The translations under genes and the position numbers were made by a program. Of a stretch of DNA of 64,000 bases, positions 17,612 through 26,891 are shown piece after piece. Each line of letters begins with the position of its first letter. Within the stretch, counting starts at the first letter, position 1. The DNA lies in contig JAUYAO010000059.1 in NCBI GenBank assembly GCA_030692565.1, forward strand, positions 1 to 64,000. The letters are read 5' to 3'. The notes below the pieces were generated by a model. It ran no database searches and was not told the DNA's origin. It was given only the letters and a program-made list of their open reading frames with translations. This DNA is from Nitrospira sp. GTDB lineage: Bacteria > Nitrospirota > Nitrospiria > Nitrospirales > Nitrospiraceae.

Positions 17612-17686
17612 TGGAGGCGCCGAGCGGGTTCGAACCGCTGCATCGCAGTTTTGCAGACTGCTCCCTTACCACTTGGGTACGGCGCC
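17612..17686 (-). tRNA. tRNA-Cys (anticodon GCA)
   Basis: A complete cloverleaf on the minus strand. The acceptor stem GGCGCCG pairs with CGGCGCC, the anticodon loop contains GCA between CAGTCT and AAACTG, and the T arm contains GGTTCGAACC. The discriminator is U and the CCA end is encoded at 17614-17612. It lies between ispG and hpnH on the same strand. Confidence 0.95.
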
Positions 17687-17776
17687 TCACGAAGGTGCGC
17701 ATTATAGCGGCCCTTCATCCGGTATCTCAACAACCGTTTTAGAAGGAGATCGTTGCCGGGGCGTGCAAAAATCGCC

Positions 17777-18961
17777 CTAGCGATTAGGCAGGACGGGAAT
17801 CTCTTTACCCAGCGTCGTCGATTGCGAGGGATCCGGCCCCAACGACTCCCATCCCTCGTTAGAAGAGGAAGCGACAACCTCCCCGCTCGCCTCAGCCTCT
17901 TTTTCTTTTGCGAGAAGCTCCACTTCTTCGATCAGCGTATCCATCAGCTCTTCGATAGGAACCTTGCGAACGAGCTTGCCCTTCTTAAACAGAATTCCTT
18001 TGCCTTCGCCGCCGGCCACCCCGATATCCGCTTCCTTGCCTTCGCCGATTCCATTCACGACGCACCCGAGTACCGACACATTGAGCGGTGTCTTGATATG
18101 GCCAAGTTTCTTTTCGAGTTCGTTGGCCATCTTCACCACATCGATCTCGACGCGGCCGCAGGTCGGACAGGCGATCACATTGATGCCGCGATGACGGAGC
18201 TCCAGCGATTTCAAAATCTCAAAACCGACTTTGACTTCCTCGACAGGATCCGCCGCGAGGGACACCCGCAACGTATCGCCGATGCCTTGCGAGAGCAGAT
18301 AACCAAGCCCCATGGCCGACTTGACGGCACCGGTCATCGCCGTCCCGGCTTCGGTGATGCCGATATGAAGCGGATAATCGGATTGATGGGCAAACAGCCA
18401 GTAGGCATCAATGGCGTGATGCACATCGGAGGCCTTCAGCGACACTTTCATGTTGGTGAAGCCGACGTCCTCCAACGCATGGACCGCATTCAGTGCAGAC
18501 TCAGCGAGAGCTTCCGGCGAAGGCCAGCCATACTTGTCGAGCAGATGGCGCTCCAACGAGCCGCCGTTGACCCCGACACGCAACGGAATGCCTCGCTCAT
18601 TCACGGCCTTGATGACTTCTTCGACTTTCCACCAGGCCCCGATGTTCCCCGGATTGATGCGCACGCAATCGACGACTTCTGCGGCCTTGAGTGCCAGCCG
18701 GTGATCGAAGTGAATGTCGGCGATCAACGGAACGGTCATCGCCGCCTTGATCTTCGGGAGAGCCGCAGCCGCCTCATCATCCGGCACCGCGACACGAATC
18801 ACTTCACAGCCGGCCGTTTCAAGCTGACGAATTTGCTCAACCGTCGCCGCGACATCGCGGGTGTCGGTCGAACACATCGACTGGACAGACACCGGTGCGT
18901 CCCCGCCGACCTTGAGGGAACCGACCTTGATCTGCCTGGTTTTTCGTCTGGCTATATGCAT
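17777..18961 (-). CDS. ispG: 4-hydroxy-3-methylbut-2-enyl diphosphate synthase IspG (GcpE)
   Basis: 394 residues. It converts methylerythritol cyclodiphosphate to HMBPP in the MEP pathway using a [4Fe-4S] cluster. The N-terminal TIM-barrel begins with RRKTRQIKVG and contains ADIHFDHRLAL. The C-terminal cluster domain has CPTCGR and, further on, GCVVNGIGEGK, which supply the three cluster Cys residues. The last 40 residues are a low-complexity extension. It is encoded 13 bases after dxs and so is co-transcribed with the first MEP enzyme. Together with ispH in this window it supplies isoprenoid precursors, including those for hopanoids. Confidence 0.95.
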   Translation of the reverse strand: MHIARRKTRQIKVGSLKVGGDAPVSVQSMCSTDTRDVAATVEQIRQLETAGCEVIRVAVPDDEAAAALPKIKAAMTVPLIADIHFDHRLALKAAEVVDCVRINPGNIGAWWKVEEVIKAVNERGIPLRVGVNGGSLERHLLDKYGWPSPEALAESALNAVHALEDVGFTNMKVSLKASDVHHAIDAYWLFAHQSDYPLHIGITEAGTAMTGAVKSAMGLGYLLSQGIGDTLRVSLAADPVEEVKVGFEILKSLELRHRGINVIACPTCGRVEIDVVKMANELEKKLGHIKTPLNVSVLGCVVNGIGEGKEADIGVAGGEGKGILFKKGKLVRKVPIEELMDTLIEEVELLAKEKEAEASGEVVASSSNEGWESLGPDPSQSTTLGKEIPVLPNR

Positions 18962-18974
18962 GGTGTGAGGTCGC

Positions 18975-20924
18975 TCAGCTCCCCTGCTCGTCCCCGTGCG
19001 GGAGATGATCGATCGACGCGCCGACCGCGAACCGATCTTGCTTCGTGACCGGAGCCTTCCCGACGAGTTCCTTCACGCTTTGATAAATACCTTCCGCCGT
19101 GAGCCCATACCGCTCCCGCAAGAAATCCTGGGGCCCTTGCTCAATATACCAATCCGGAAGCCCGAGCACCTTGGTCGTTACGTCGGTGATGCGGGCATCG
19201 GACAACGCTTCGAGCACTGCGGAGCCGAAGCCCCCCATCTTGCAGCCCTCTTCTACCGTCACCACATATCGCACCCGCTTCGCCACATCGACGATCAGCT
19301 CCTGATCGAGCGGCTTTACGAATCGCGCGTTCACCACGGCGGTTGAAATACCCTCTTTGGTGAGCCGTTCGGCCGCTTGCATCGCCTGCCAGACCGAGAC
19401 TCCGATGGCCATGATTGCGACATCGGATCCGTCCTTCATCAACTCACCCTTCCCGATCGGGAGTGCGGCAGGAGCGGCATCCATCGGAACCCCGAGGCTG
19501 ACCCCGCGCGGATAACGGAGCGAGACCGGTCCATCATGCTGGATGCAGGTCTTCATCATGTGCTGCAGTTCGTTCTCATCCTTCGGCGCCATCACCACCA
19601 TATTCGGGGCATGCCGCAGATAGGCGTAGTCGAACGCCCCGTGGTGCGTGGTGCCGTCTTCCGCAACGAGACCACCGCGATCGATACAGAAAACGACGGG
19701 GAGATTCTGCGTGGCCACATCGTGCACCACCTGATCGTAGGCGCGCTGCAAGAAGGTCGAGTACATGGCCACCACAGGTTTCAGGCCCTGTGTCGCAAGT
19801 CCGGCTGCGAACGTCACGGCATGCTGCTCAGCAATCCCCACATCGTACAAGCGATCGGAGAATTCTTTTTCGAACCCGGTGAGACCGGTGCCTTCGCACA
19901 TGGCCGCCGTTATGGCGACAATCCGCTTATCCTCACGAGCCAGCTTCACCAGCGAGTCCATGGCAATTTGGGTATAAGAGGGGCGCGCGGCCTTTTTCGC
20001 CGGCACACCGGTCTCGCGCACGAAGGGCGGACAGGCATGGAACCAGACCGGGTTATTGATGGCCGGTTCATACCCGAGACCCTTCTTCGTAATCACGTGC
20101 AGTAAGACCGGCCCCTTCATCCTCAGCACATTCTCCAAGGTCGGAAGCAAATGCTCAAAGTTGTGGCCATCGATCGGCCCGCAATACTGGAAACCCAGTT
20201 CTTCGAACAGCAATCCGGGAAGAATGGCTCCCTTCGCCAGCTCTTCGGCCCGGCGAGCCAGCTTCTGCATGTCCTCCCCGATGTGAGGAATCTTTCGCAG
20301 GAGTTGGCCGGTTTCCTCACGCATCTTCCCGTAAAATTCACCGGTAATGGTTCGACTCAGGTAGGCGGAAATTGCGCCGACGTTCTTCGAAATCGACATT
20401 TGATTGTCGTTCAAGATCACCAGGAAATCTTTGCCCATCCCGCCGGCATGATGCAGACCCTCCAGAGTCATCCCGGCGGTCATCGCGCCGTCCCCGACGA
20501 CACAGACAACTTTATTTTTCTGTCGCAATTGCTCGCGCGCTTCAACGAGTCCGAATGCCGCCGACACGCCCGTACCGGCATGCCCGGCATTGAAGGAATC
20601 GTATTCGCTTTCTTCTCTTTTACAAAATCCGCTGAGCCCGCCGTACTGACGTAGCGTATGGAACTGTTCACGACGGCCCGTGAGCAACTTGTGCGTATAG
20701 GCCTGATTGCTGGTATCCCAGACGATCTTGTCGGCCGGCGTTTTCAGCAGGTAGTGCAATGCCACCGTGAGTTCCACCACGCCGAGATTCGACGCCAAGT
20801 GCCCCCCCACGCTGGATACGGTACCAATGATCTGTTCACGGATTTCTTCGCACAGCGCGGGCAATTGGCTCTGCGACACCCGCTTGAGATCTGCCGGACT
20901 TTGAATGGTCTTGAGGATCGACAT
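18975..20924 (-). CDS. dxs: 1-deoxy-D-xylulose-5-phosphate synthase Dxs
   Basis: 649 residues, the usual size for Dxs. The thiamine-diphosphate motif starts at GDGAMTAGM, with the following LNDNQMSISKN segment. The substrate-binding transketolase central domain begins near residue 320 and a C-terminal transketolase domain completes the protein. It condenses pyruvate and glyceraldehyde-3-phosphate, the entry step of the MEP pathway. It heads a dxs-ispG transcription unit. A hairpin-plus-T terminator of the preceding operon lies just upstream (20988-21009), so dxs probably has its own promoter in the remaining gap. Confidence 0.95.
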   Translation of the reverse strand: MSILKTIQSPADLKRVSQSQLPALCEEIREQIIGTVSSVGGHLASNLGVVELTVALHYLLKTPADKIVWDTSNQAYTHKLLTGRREQFHTLRQYGGLSGFCKREESEYDSFNAGHAGTGVSAAFGLVEAREQLRQKNKVVCVVGDGAMTAGMTLEGLHHAGGMGKDFLVILNDNQMSISKNVGAISAYLSRTITGEFYGKMREETGQLLRKIPHIGEDMQKLARRAEELAKGAILPGLLFEELGFQYCGPIDGHNFEHLLPTLENVLRMKGPVLLHVITKKGLGYEPAINNPVWFHACPPFVRETGVPAKKAARPSYTQIAMDSLVKLAREDKRIVAITAAMCEGTGLTGFEKEFSDRLYDVGIAEQHAVTFAAGLATQGLKPVVAMYSTFLQRAYDQVVHDVATQNLPVVFCIDRGGLVAEDGTTHHGAFDYAYLRHAPNMVVMAPKDENELQHMMKTCIQHDGPVSLRYPRGVSLGVPMDAAPAALPIGKGELMKDGSDVAIMAIGVSVWQAMQAAERLTKEGISTAVVNARFVKPLDQELIVDVAKRVRYVVTVEEGCKMGGFGSAVLEALSDARITDVTTKVLGLPDWYIEQGPQDFLRERYGLTAEGIYQSVKELVGKAPVTKQDRFAVGASIDHLPHGDEQGS

Positions 20925-20987
20925 AGGATGGTCTCCCTTGAATCGTATCTCAGCTATTCTGCTTGGTTTTCATGCACGAGGAGGCAG

Positions 20988-21009
20988 AAAAACGGATGCA
21001 ACCGCATCC
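20988..21009 (-). terminator. terminator of the shc-hpnG-mla operon
   Basis: On the minus strand the stem GGATGC/GCATCC with a 4-base loop is followed after one base by TTTTT. It lies about 90 bases after the DUF3187 gene stop and about 65 bases before the dxs start, marking the boundary between the two units. Confidence 0.65.
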
Positions 21010-21100
21010 CCGTCAATTAAGATGGAATTGCTCGTCAGTTTCACACAAAGGTCCTTTGCTGTCAAGCAGTTAGAGACGCCGCCTATCGAGTTATCACTCT

Positions 21101-22114
21101 TCATGACCCAAATTGAAACGTCACCACTGTGGAGAGGGTAAAATCGGCGGCACTCCCGACAATGAAATCGAGATTTTCCACCGCGTACACCTGCCAGAGC
21201 AGCTGCGGGCGCAAGCGATAGCTAAAACCGAGCACGCCTTCCGTGACTCCCTTGTCGAACACATGCGTGCCGGTTCCGTACAGCGGCGACGAGAAATAGT
21301 CGAAATGTCCCACGATGGAGAAATTCTCCGACCAGAGATACTCCACTGCCACCAGGGCAGAGACGACCGGCTGCAACCCGAATCCTGCAATGTGACCAGT
21401 CGGAATCACCCCATTGAGATTCGCATACACCATCCAGTCCTTGGCCACATGTTTCTCCAGGGCCAAGCCAAACCCGTAATCCGGACTGCCGCTTCCCAAG
21501 AGGTGCGATTCATCTCCCGTAGGAAGTTTTACCGCAGCACGAAGAGACAAGGCCGGCGATGAACTCGTCTCAGTCAACACCTGATACTTGCCCATAACCG
21601 AGGCATCGCCCAATCCAACGACACCCTCCCGTGCGTTAACCACGGTACGTCCGCCCGATGTCACCTGGTAGGCGTACCCTGTTCCCTTGAGCGCCCTTCG
21701 ATCAGGGGCCAGGCCGGTCGTCGCCCGCTCAACCGCCGAGATCATGCCGTCCATGATGCCCCGATAGCGGTTCACTATCGGTACTTCCACGGCCATCTCC
21801 AGCCGCTCGGTCACTCCATAGCGGAGAAACAATCCTGACCGGATACTCTCAAACTTCATCGTGACTGACGTCTGCGGGGTAGCATCGGAAAAGATGTTGG
21901 CGGTATTGGCGAGTTCGATACGGAGATCGAGGGATCCTGGCTTCAAGACCGCCGCGCGATCGCCGGGCATTCCAAGCACTAATTGGTACACCGGCTGAAA
22001 ATTTCTCACGGGGAACGGTCCAAACCCCTCAGCCAACACAAGCTGAGGGCTCACCCCACCAGTCAGCGCAATACTCGCGAACAGGATGGCGAATAGAATC
22101 TGGCCCCACGACAT
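21101..22114 (-). CDS. DUF3187-family outer membrane protein
   Basis: 337 residues. A signal peptide (to about residue 28, ending near VLAEG) is followed by GPFPVRNFQPVYQLVLGMP and a series of alternating amphipathic strands ending in Phe-Gly-Ser, as expected for an outer-membrane beta barrel. The N-terminal pattern matches DUF3187, whose role is unknown. It is the last gene of the operon that starts with shc and runs through the Mla-type genes, placed 15 bases after the barrel gene. It may form part of the outer-membrane end of lipid transport, but this is inferred from position only. Confidence 0.7.
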   Translation of the reverse strand: MSWGQILFAILFASIALTGGVSPQLVLAEGFGPFPVRNFQPVYQLVLGMPGDRAAVLKPGSLDLRIELANTANIFSDATPQTSVTMKFESIRSGLFLRYGVTERLEMAVEVPIVNRYRGIMDGMISAVERATTGLAPDRRALKGTGYAYQVTSGGRTVVNAREGVVGLGDASVMGKYQVLTETSSSPALSLRAAVKLPTGDESHLLGSGSPDYGFGLALEKHVAKDWMVYANLNGVIPTGHIAGFGLQPVVSALVAVEYLWSENFSIVGHFDYFSSPLYGTGTHVFDKGVTEGVLGFSYRLRPQLLWQVYAVENLDFIVGSAADFTLSTVVTFQFGS

Positions 22115-22129
22115 CCTGCAACTCGCTTC

Positions 22130-23332
22130 CTAGTAGGGAAAATCAAGACCGGCGAAAATCGCACCGCCTTCACGACTGAATCCATAATCGAGGCGACCCA
22201 CGACATTCGGCCGTACAATACCGCGGATGCCGAGCCCCGGAGTCATCCGGTAATCTTTGACACTGACATCTTTGAAATTCCCGAAGACCTGACCTGTATC
22301 AAGGAACGGGGCCAATTCAAAATCCGCCATGACACCCGCCAGTCTGGTGCGGGCGATATGGATCCGCTCTTCGATGCTCACGGAGATCAGATGCTTGTCG
22401 ATGTAACGGTCGACGCCGAAGCCGCGGAGATTGTTCTGCCCGCCCAGCGAGCTTTGTTCGAAGAATGGCACCTGCGTGCCGATCGTGGCCTGCAAATTTG
22501 CCCGCACGACAAGAATGGCCCGCTTGGATTCGCTGGGAAACAGCTTCTTGATGTCGAGTTCATAACGCGAATACACCGGATGCTCACCGTTCCTCACATT
22601 CTGATTCAACTCCGCATACGCGGTTACGGCCATCCCATCCGTCGGTGTCACCAGATTGTTGCGCGTGTCATAGTGAAAACTAACACGGTGCCCGACGATC
22701 GTCGATTGCCCCTTGACACCGTCCACATCCCCGAACCGCTCACCGGTAAACGGAAGGTTGGTGGCCCCGCGCTGAAGCTGCACATCACGAACACGCTGAG
22801 CCAGCGCAATCTGCGTCACCTCGTTCATATAGACGCCGAACCGCCAGTTTGCCCGTATTTCCCGGGCAGTGTAATTGGTCTCATTGCCTTCGATGGAATC
22901 CTGCCCGGGGCCGAAAAACCGGGACGTGGCGTTCTTGAAAAACGACCCGCCGAACTGCAGAAAGTACCGCCCGTTGCTGAAGGCGGGATCCAGATAGTTA
23001 AACACGAGCTTGCGCTCGATCTTCTCCGTGAACGAGCCGATAAACTGAATTTGCCGCCCGCCCGGCTCGTACTGAAAGAAATTGAAGGCCCCTCTGGTTC
23101 CGACAATCGAATTCCGAATCACCATGGGGGCCATCAAATACTTCAGTTCCCCGTCAGGGTCGGTGATCAAAATCGGCATGATCAGCCCGAGATCGTTGCC
23201 GTCGTTGCGCGTCGTAGAGACCGACGGAACGGGGATGACTTGCGTGTCGGCCCAGGCGGACACGAGACACACCGCGGCCGTCCCTGCCCACAGGCAGACG
23301 ATCAAACTAACAAGTCGACGCAGGGAGGACAT
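22130..23332 (-). CDS. BamA/D15-type outer membrane beta-barrel protein (no POTRA domains)
   Basis: 400 residues. After a signal peptide (ending near SAWADT) the chain is beta-rich throughout and ends in an aromatic residue. The second half has the bacterial surface antigen pattern, including VSFHYDTRNN, GGQNNLRGFG and DTGQVFGNF. There is no room for POTRA repeats, so it is unlike BamA itself and resembles the short D15 barrels. It follows mlaC by 21 bases in the shc-hpnG-mla operon, so it may act as the outer-membrane partner of the transporter. The alternative is an unrelated adhesin or esterase-like barrel. Confidence 0.75.
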   Translation of the reverse strand: MSSLRRLVSLIVCLWAGTAAVCLVSAWADTQVIPVPSVSTTRNDGNDLGLIMPILITDPDGELKYLMAPMVIRNSIVGTRGAFNFFQYEPGGRQIQFIGSFTEKIERKLVFNYLDPAFSNGRYFLQFGGSFFKNATSRFFGPGQDSIEGNETNYTAREIRANWRFGVYMNEVTQIALAQRVRDVQLQRGATNLPFTGERFGDVDGVKGQSTIVGHRVSFHYDTRNNLVTPTDGMAVTAYAELNQNVRNGEHPVYSRYELDIKKLFPSESKRAILVVRANLQATIGTQVPFFEQSSLGGQNNLRGFGVDRYIDKHLISVSIEERIHIARTRLAGVMADFELAPFLDTGQVFGNFKDVSVKDYRMTPGLGIRGIVRPNVVGRLDYGFSREGGAIFAGLDFPY

Positions 23333-23353
23333 GAACAGGCTGCCTGACTGGTC

Positions 23354-24010
23354 TTACGGAGATTTGAGCTTATCGGATTTTTTCCGGAGCTGATCGACAA
23401 GATCGGGGTAGGACGACGCACGAAGGATCTTGGTAAATTGCCCGCGATAGTTGTTCACCAAACTCACACCATCGACCACGACATCGTACACCCGCCAGTC
23501 CGTGCCCCGGTTGATGAGACGATAGTCGAGCGGGATTTCCGTTTTCCCCGAGAGGATCTTGGTCCGCACTTCGGCATAGTCTTTTTCGGTTCGTTCATTC
23601 AGATACTGCACGCCTTCACCGGAATAGGACTCCACTTTTTCTGCGTACGAACTGGTCAGGAGCGTCTGAAACAGGGACACGAATTCCTGCTTATCTTGAT
23701 CTGAAAGCTGGTTCCAGGGGGCTCCGAGCGCCCGGCGCGACATTTCCTGATAATCAAACCGCTCGGCCACCACTTTCTCCAGCAACGATCGCCGCTCTTC
23801 AGCCTTGGCCGTCTGCTTCAAATCCTTATCGCGAATGATGCGCAGCACCTCGTCGATCGTGCCCTTCATCGAATCCGTCGGAGGCCCGGCAAGGGCCTGC
23901 GATAATTCAACCCCGAGAGAAAGGCAGATCCCCACCAGACCGACCGCGGCCAACCGGCCGACCGGTCGCATTACCGACCCCGCTCGCCCCAATGCATTGT
24001 GCGTCACCAT
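23354..24010 (-). CDS. mlaC: MlaC/Ttg2D-type periplasmic lipid carrier
   Basis: 218 residues from the ATG at 24010, preferred because AGGAG sits 6 bases upstream; a start at 24034 is also open. A signal sequence ends near QALAGP. The mature part has the MlaC pattern: FDYQEMSRRALG, then FVSLFQTLLTSSYAEKVESY, then DWRVYDVVVDGVSLVNNYR. MlaC proteins shuttle a lipid across the periplasm between the MlaFED complex and an outer-membrane partner. Here the operon also makes hopanoids, so hopanoids are a candidate cargo. Confidence 0.88.
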   Translation of the reverse strand: MVTHNALGRAGSVMRPVGRLAAVGLVGICLSLGVELSQALAGPPTDSMKGTIDEVLRIIRDKDLKQTAKAEERRSLLEKVVAERFDYQEMSRRALGAPWNQLSDQDKQEFVSLFQTLLTSSYAEKVESYSGEGVQYLNERTEKDYAEVRTKILSGKTEIPLDYRLINRGTDWRVYDVVVDGVSLVNNYRGQFTKILRASSYPDLVDQLRKKSDKLKSP

Positions 24011-24066
24011 ACGACACTCCTGTATATACATCACGCCACGAAATTCCCCAGGGGAAATCGAAGCAA

Positions 24067-24516
24067 TCAGTTCACCTTACCATGGACATATTGACTCACC
24101 AACTCTTCAAGGTCCAAGCCGGACTCAGTATCTCGAATGGTGTCGCCGGGTTTCAAGGGATCGCCGCCGCCGCCCGGCGACAACGCCAAAAACTTCTCCC
24201 CGATAATTCCTCTCGTCTTGATCGACGCAATGGTATCCGTATAGAGCTTCACCCCGTTGCCGACGGCGAGCGTGACGATCGCGCGATCCTCTTTGAGCGC
24301 AATGCCCCTGACACGCCCCACCTCCACGCCGGCAATTTCAATGGTCGCGCCAGACTTCAAGCCGGTCGCGGTATTGAACAGCGCGGTCACTTCATATAGG
24401 TCGCCGCCGATCACCTCCAGCTTGCCCAGCTTGATGGAGAGATAGCCCAGACACAAAATCCCGACCAGGACAAACGCGCCGACCACCAGTTCGAGCTTGG
24501 TATTTTCCATCGCCAT
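24067..24516 (-). CDS. mlaD: MlaD-type MCE-domain protein
   Basis: 149 residues. One N-terminal transmembrane helix (about 8-28) is followed by a single MCE domain: YEVTALFNTATGLKSGATIEIAGVEVGRV is diagnostic. The second ATG at 24510 is better spaced from its GGGAG ribosome site than the first. MlaD forms a hexameric ring on the periplasmic side of the MlaFE transporter and binds lipid. It is encoded directly after mlaF and has the length of a typical single-MCE protein. Confidence 0.9.
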   Translation of the reverse strand: MAMENTKLELVVGAFVLVGILCLGYLSIKLGKLEVIGGDLYEVTALFNTATGLKSGATIEIAGVEVGRVRGIALKEDRAIVTLAVGNGVKLYTDTIASIKTRGIIGEKFLALSPGGGGDPLKPGDTIRDTESGLDLEELVSQYVHGKVN

Positions 24517-24523
24517 ACTCCCG

Positions 24524-25282
24524 TTACGAGCTTGCAGCGGCGCCGGACAGCACGACCGGCCCCCCGACTGAAATAAATTCCTGAATCTCCGGATCTGTCG
24601 TTCGAATGAATTCGGCAGGCGGGGCCATCACCGCAATCCGTCCCTGTTTCAAGATGGCGACATAATCGGACAGGAAGAAAATCTCCGGGATCTCATGACT
24701 GACCATGACCGCCGTAAATCCGAAGGTCCGCTGCGTCGCCGTAATCAACTCATGAATGGCCTTCGCCATCAACGGATCCAGTCCCGTGGTCGGCTCATCG
24801 AACAAGACAATCTCAGGCCGCATCACTAAGGCGCGGGCCAAGCCGGCGCGCTTCCGCATTCCTCCGCTGAGCTCTGCCGGAAATTTGTGCCCCATGCCGG
24901 CCAATCCGACCTGTTCGAGCATCTCGTTCACCCGCGCCGCCACTTCCGGCCCCTTCATGCGCAGCTTTTCTTTCAATGGAAAGGCCACGTTCTCAAAAAC
25001 GGACATCGAGTCGAACAGCGCCGCCCCCTGAAACAACATCGAAAACCGCTTCCGCACTTCATTCAACGGCTGGCCGCGCAGGCGGGAAATATCGACATCG
25101 CCGACCCAGACCTGTCCCTCGTCCGGTTGCAGCAGCCCGATCATGTGCTTCAACAGCACACTCTTCCCCTCACCGCTGCGTCCGATAATGGTCGTCAACT
25201 TCCCGGCCGGAATCGTCAGGTCAACTCCCCGCAACACGGGCTGGGTTCCCAACGTTTTTTTCACACCGACAAGCTTGAGCAT
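24524..25282 (-). CDS. mlaF: MlaF-type ABC transporter ATPase
   Basis: 252 residues from the ATG at 25282, which sits 2 bases after the mlaE stop; a longer frame to 25477 only overlaps mlaE and is rejected. Walker A is GRSGEGKS (34-41), the signature is LSGGMRKRAGLARAL, and Walker B is IVLFDEPTTGLDP. It powers lipid transport through MlaE. No MlaB (STAS) gene is present beside it, unlike in E. coli. Confidence 0.92.
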   Translation of the reverse strand: MLKLVGVKKTLGTQPVLRGVDLTIPAGKLTTIIGRSGEGKSVLLKHMIGLLQPDEGQVWVGDVDISRLRGQPLNEVRKRFSMLFQGAALFDSMSVFENVAFPLKEKLRMKGPEVAARVNEMLEQVGLAGMGHKFPAELSGGMRKRAGLARALVMRPEIVLFDEPTTGLDPLMAKAIHELITATQRTFGFTAVMVSHEIPEIFFLSDYVAILKQGRIAVMAPPAEFIRTTDPEIQEFISVGGPVVLSGAAASS

Positions 25283-25284
25283 GC

Positions 25285-26052
25285 TTACAACAAGATCGAC
25301 GTCAGAAAATAATCCCACACCAGGATCACCACAGAAGACAACACCACCGCCTCCGTCGTCGCCGAGCCCAATCCCTCGGCACTCATACGGGTATAGAAGC
25401 CCTTGTAGCAACAGACCCAGCTGATGATCAATCCGAAGCTGATGGATTTGAGAATTCCGCCGTAGACATCTTTCCATTCGACGGCAGACTCGATCGACGT
25501 CCAGTAGGATCCGGCATTCACGCCGAGGAGATCCACGCCGACCAGATACCCACCGTAGATTCCGACGACGTCGAAGAGGGCCACCAGCAACGGGACTCCG
25601 ATCAACCCTCCGACCACCTTCGGCGCAATGAGATACTGGAGCGGATTGATGGCCATGGTGTCGAGGGCATCGATCTGTTCCGTGATGCGCATGATGCCGA
25701 TTTCAGCGGTCATGGCCGAACCGGCCCGAGCCGTCACCATCAACGCCGCCAACACCGGTCCGAGCTCTCGAATCATGCTCAACGCAACGGCCGACCCGAG
25801 CAATCCCTCGGAGCCGAACTTCCGCAAGGTGTAATAACCTTGAAGGGCGAGTACCATGCCGGTGAATCCGGCCGTCAACACGACGACAAAGGTGGATTTA
25901 TATCCGATGAAGTGCAGCTGTTTGACGAACTGGATGAACCGGAATGGCGGTCGCACCAGCCACCCGAACGATGACACGAGGAAAATGAGCATGCGGCCCA
26001 TTTCCCGGACATACTTCAAGACCAGCCGCCCTATCGCTTCGAGCATCGTCAT
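25285..26052 (-). CDS. mlaE: MlaE-type ABC transporter permease
   Basis: 255 residues with five to six hydrophobic helices. It shows the family pattern GMVLALQGYYTLRKFG, RELGPVLAALMVTARAGSAMTAEIG and MRITEQIDALDTMAINP. It forms the membrane part of the MlaFED lipid transporter. Its ATG overlaps the hpnG stop by four bases (ATGA), which ties translation of the transporter to a hopanoid biosynthesis gene. Confidence 0.93.
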   Translation of the reverse strand: MTMLEAIGRLVLKYVREMGRMLIFLVSSFGWLVRPPFRFIQFVKQLHFIGYKSTFVVVLTAGFTGMVLALQGYYTLRKFGSEGLLGSAVALSMIRELGPVLAALMVTARAGSAMTAEIGIMRITEQIDALDTMAINPLQYLIAPKVVGGLIGVPLLVALFDVVGIYGGYLVGVDLLGVNAGSYWTSIESAVEWKDVYGGILKSISFGLIISWVCCYKGFYTRMSAEGLGSATTEAVVLSSVVILVWDYFLTSILL

Positions 26053-26891
26053 GGCGTCATCGTCATGTGTGAATCCGGCCTGACTCCGAAACGAGCATGG
26101 ACTACGATCCGCAGACTATTCGTGAGCGCCGCCGCCGCGATGGCACTCTGTTTCCGCAACCGGTTGAGCCCCAGCAGACTCGACGGATGCGCAAGCAAAG
26201 CCCCTACGCCTTTTACCCACCCAGTGGGCCTGAGAAAGAGATTGAAGTCAAGAGGCAGTTCTTCCATCAATAAATCCGATACCGACCGCACGATGAGAAA
26301 TGGCACCTGAGCCGCCTTCGCCTCACTCGCTATCGCCGCGCTCTCCATATCCAGCCCCGTCGCGCGCGTTTGTTCTGCCAAGGCCACTTTCTCCGCAGCA
26401 CGGTGGACGATGCGATCCGCAGAAATGAAACAGCCGAAGGTGGCACGCGCAAGCGCCTCGCTCCCGCTCAACATGGCGCACCACCGTTGCCGTTCGTCCC
26501 CCGCCACCTCAAGATAGTCGAGCGCCTCTCCGTCACGAATCGTCGCCGCGCGAGTTCCAATCAGGATATCGCCGATGGCGGCCTGCGTCAGCGCGCAGGC
26601 GAATCCGCTCGAGAGGGCCAAGGCGAATGTCTGTTGCGACAGGACCTCCCGCGCGGCGGCATGCGCCTTCTGCGGACCCACCCCGGTCTGAATCACCCAG
26701 CACTCCCCCACGCCCGCCGACGCGCAATACCGCGGTCGCCCCTGCACCCTGTCCATGCGACCGCCGGGAACGGCGGCCCGCACTGCGGCAAACTCCCAGA
26801 CCGTGGCGACGAATATCACAATGCGGATGAGGACCAGAGGAGCGACAGGAGAAGAAACCGGCACCGTCGTGAGAACGTGCGCGTCCGTCAA
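26049..26891 (-). CDS. hpnG: HpnG-like adenosylhopane nucleosidase/phosphorylase
   Basis: 280 residues of the MTA/SAH nucleosidase (PNP/UDP phosphorylase) family. It shows QTGVGPQKAHAAA, SSGFACALT and the conserved ATGLDMESAAIASEA with the catalytic-region Glu, followed by RSVSD. In hopanoid clusters HpnG removes adenine from adenosylhopane, giving the ribosylhopane precursor of bacteriohopanetetrol. It overlaps the shc stop and the mlaE start by four bases each. The N-terminal 40 residues are weakly conserved and a later start is possible. The family is clear; the hopanoid role comes from the Shc linkage and the presence of hpnH. Confidence 0.85.
   Translation of the reverse strand: MTDAHVLTTVPVSSPVAPLVLIRIVIFVATVWEFAAVRAAVPGGRMDRVQGRPRYCASAGVGECWVIQTGVGPQKAHAAAREVLSQQTFALALSSGFACALTQAAIGDILIGTRAATIRDGEALDYLEVAGDERQRWCAMLSGSEALARATFGCFISADRIVHRAAEKVALAEQTRATGLDMESAAIASEAKAAQVPFLIVRSVSDLLMEELPLDFNLFLRPTGWVKGVGALLAHPSSLLGLNRLRKQSAIAAAALTNSLRIVVHARFGVRPDSHMTMTP

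Noticed and set aside
24524-25477. Longer mlaF start inside mlaE
   Set aside because: The extra 65 residues overlap mlaE and lie before the ABC domain opening; the ATG at 25282 directly follows the mlaE stop.
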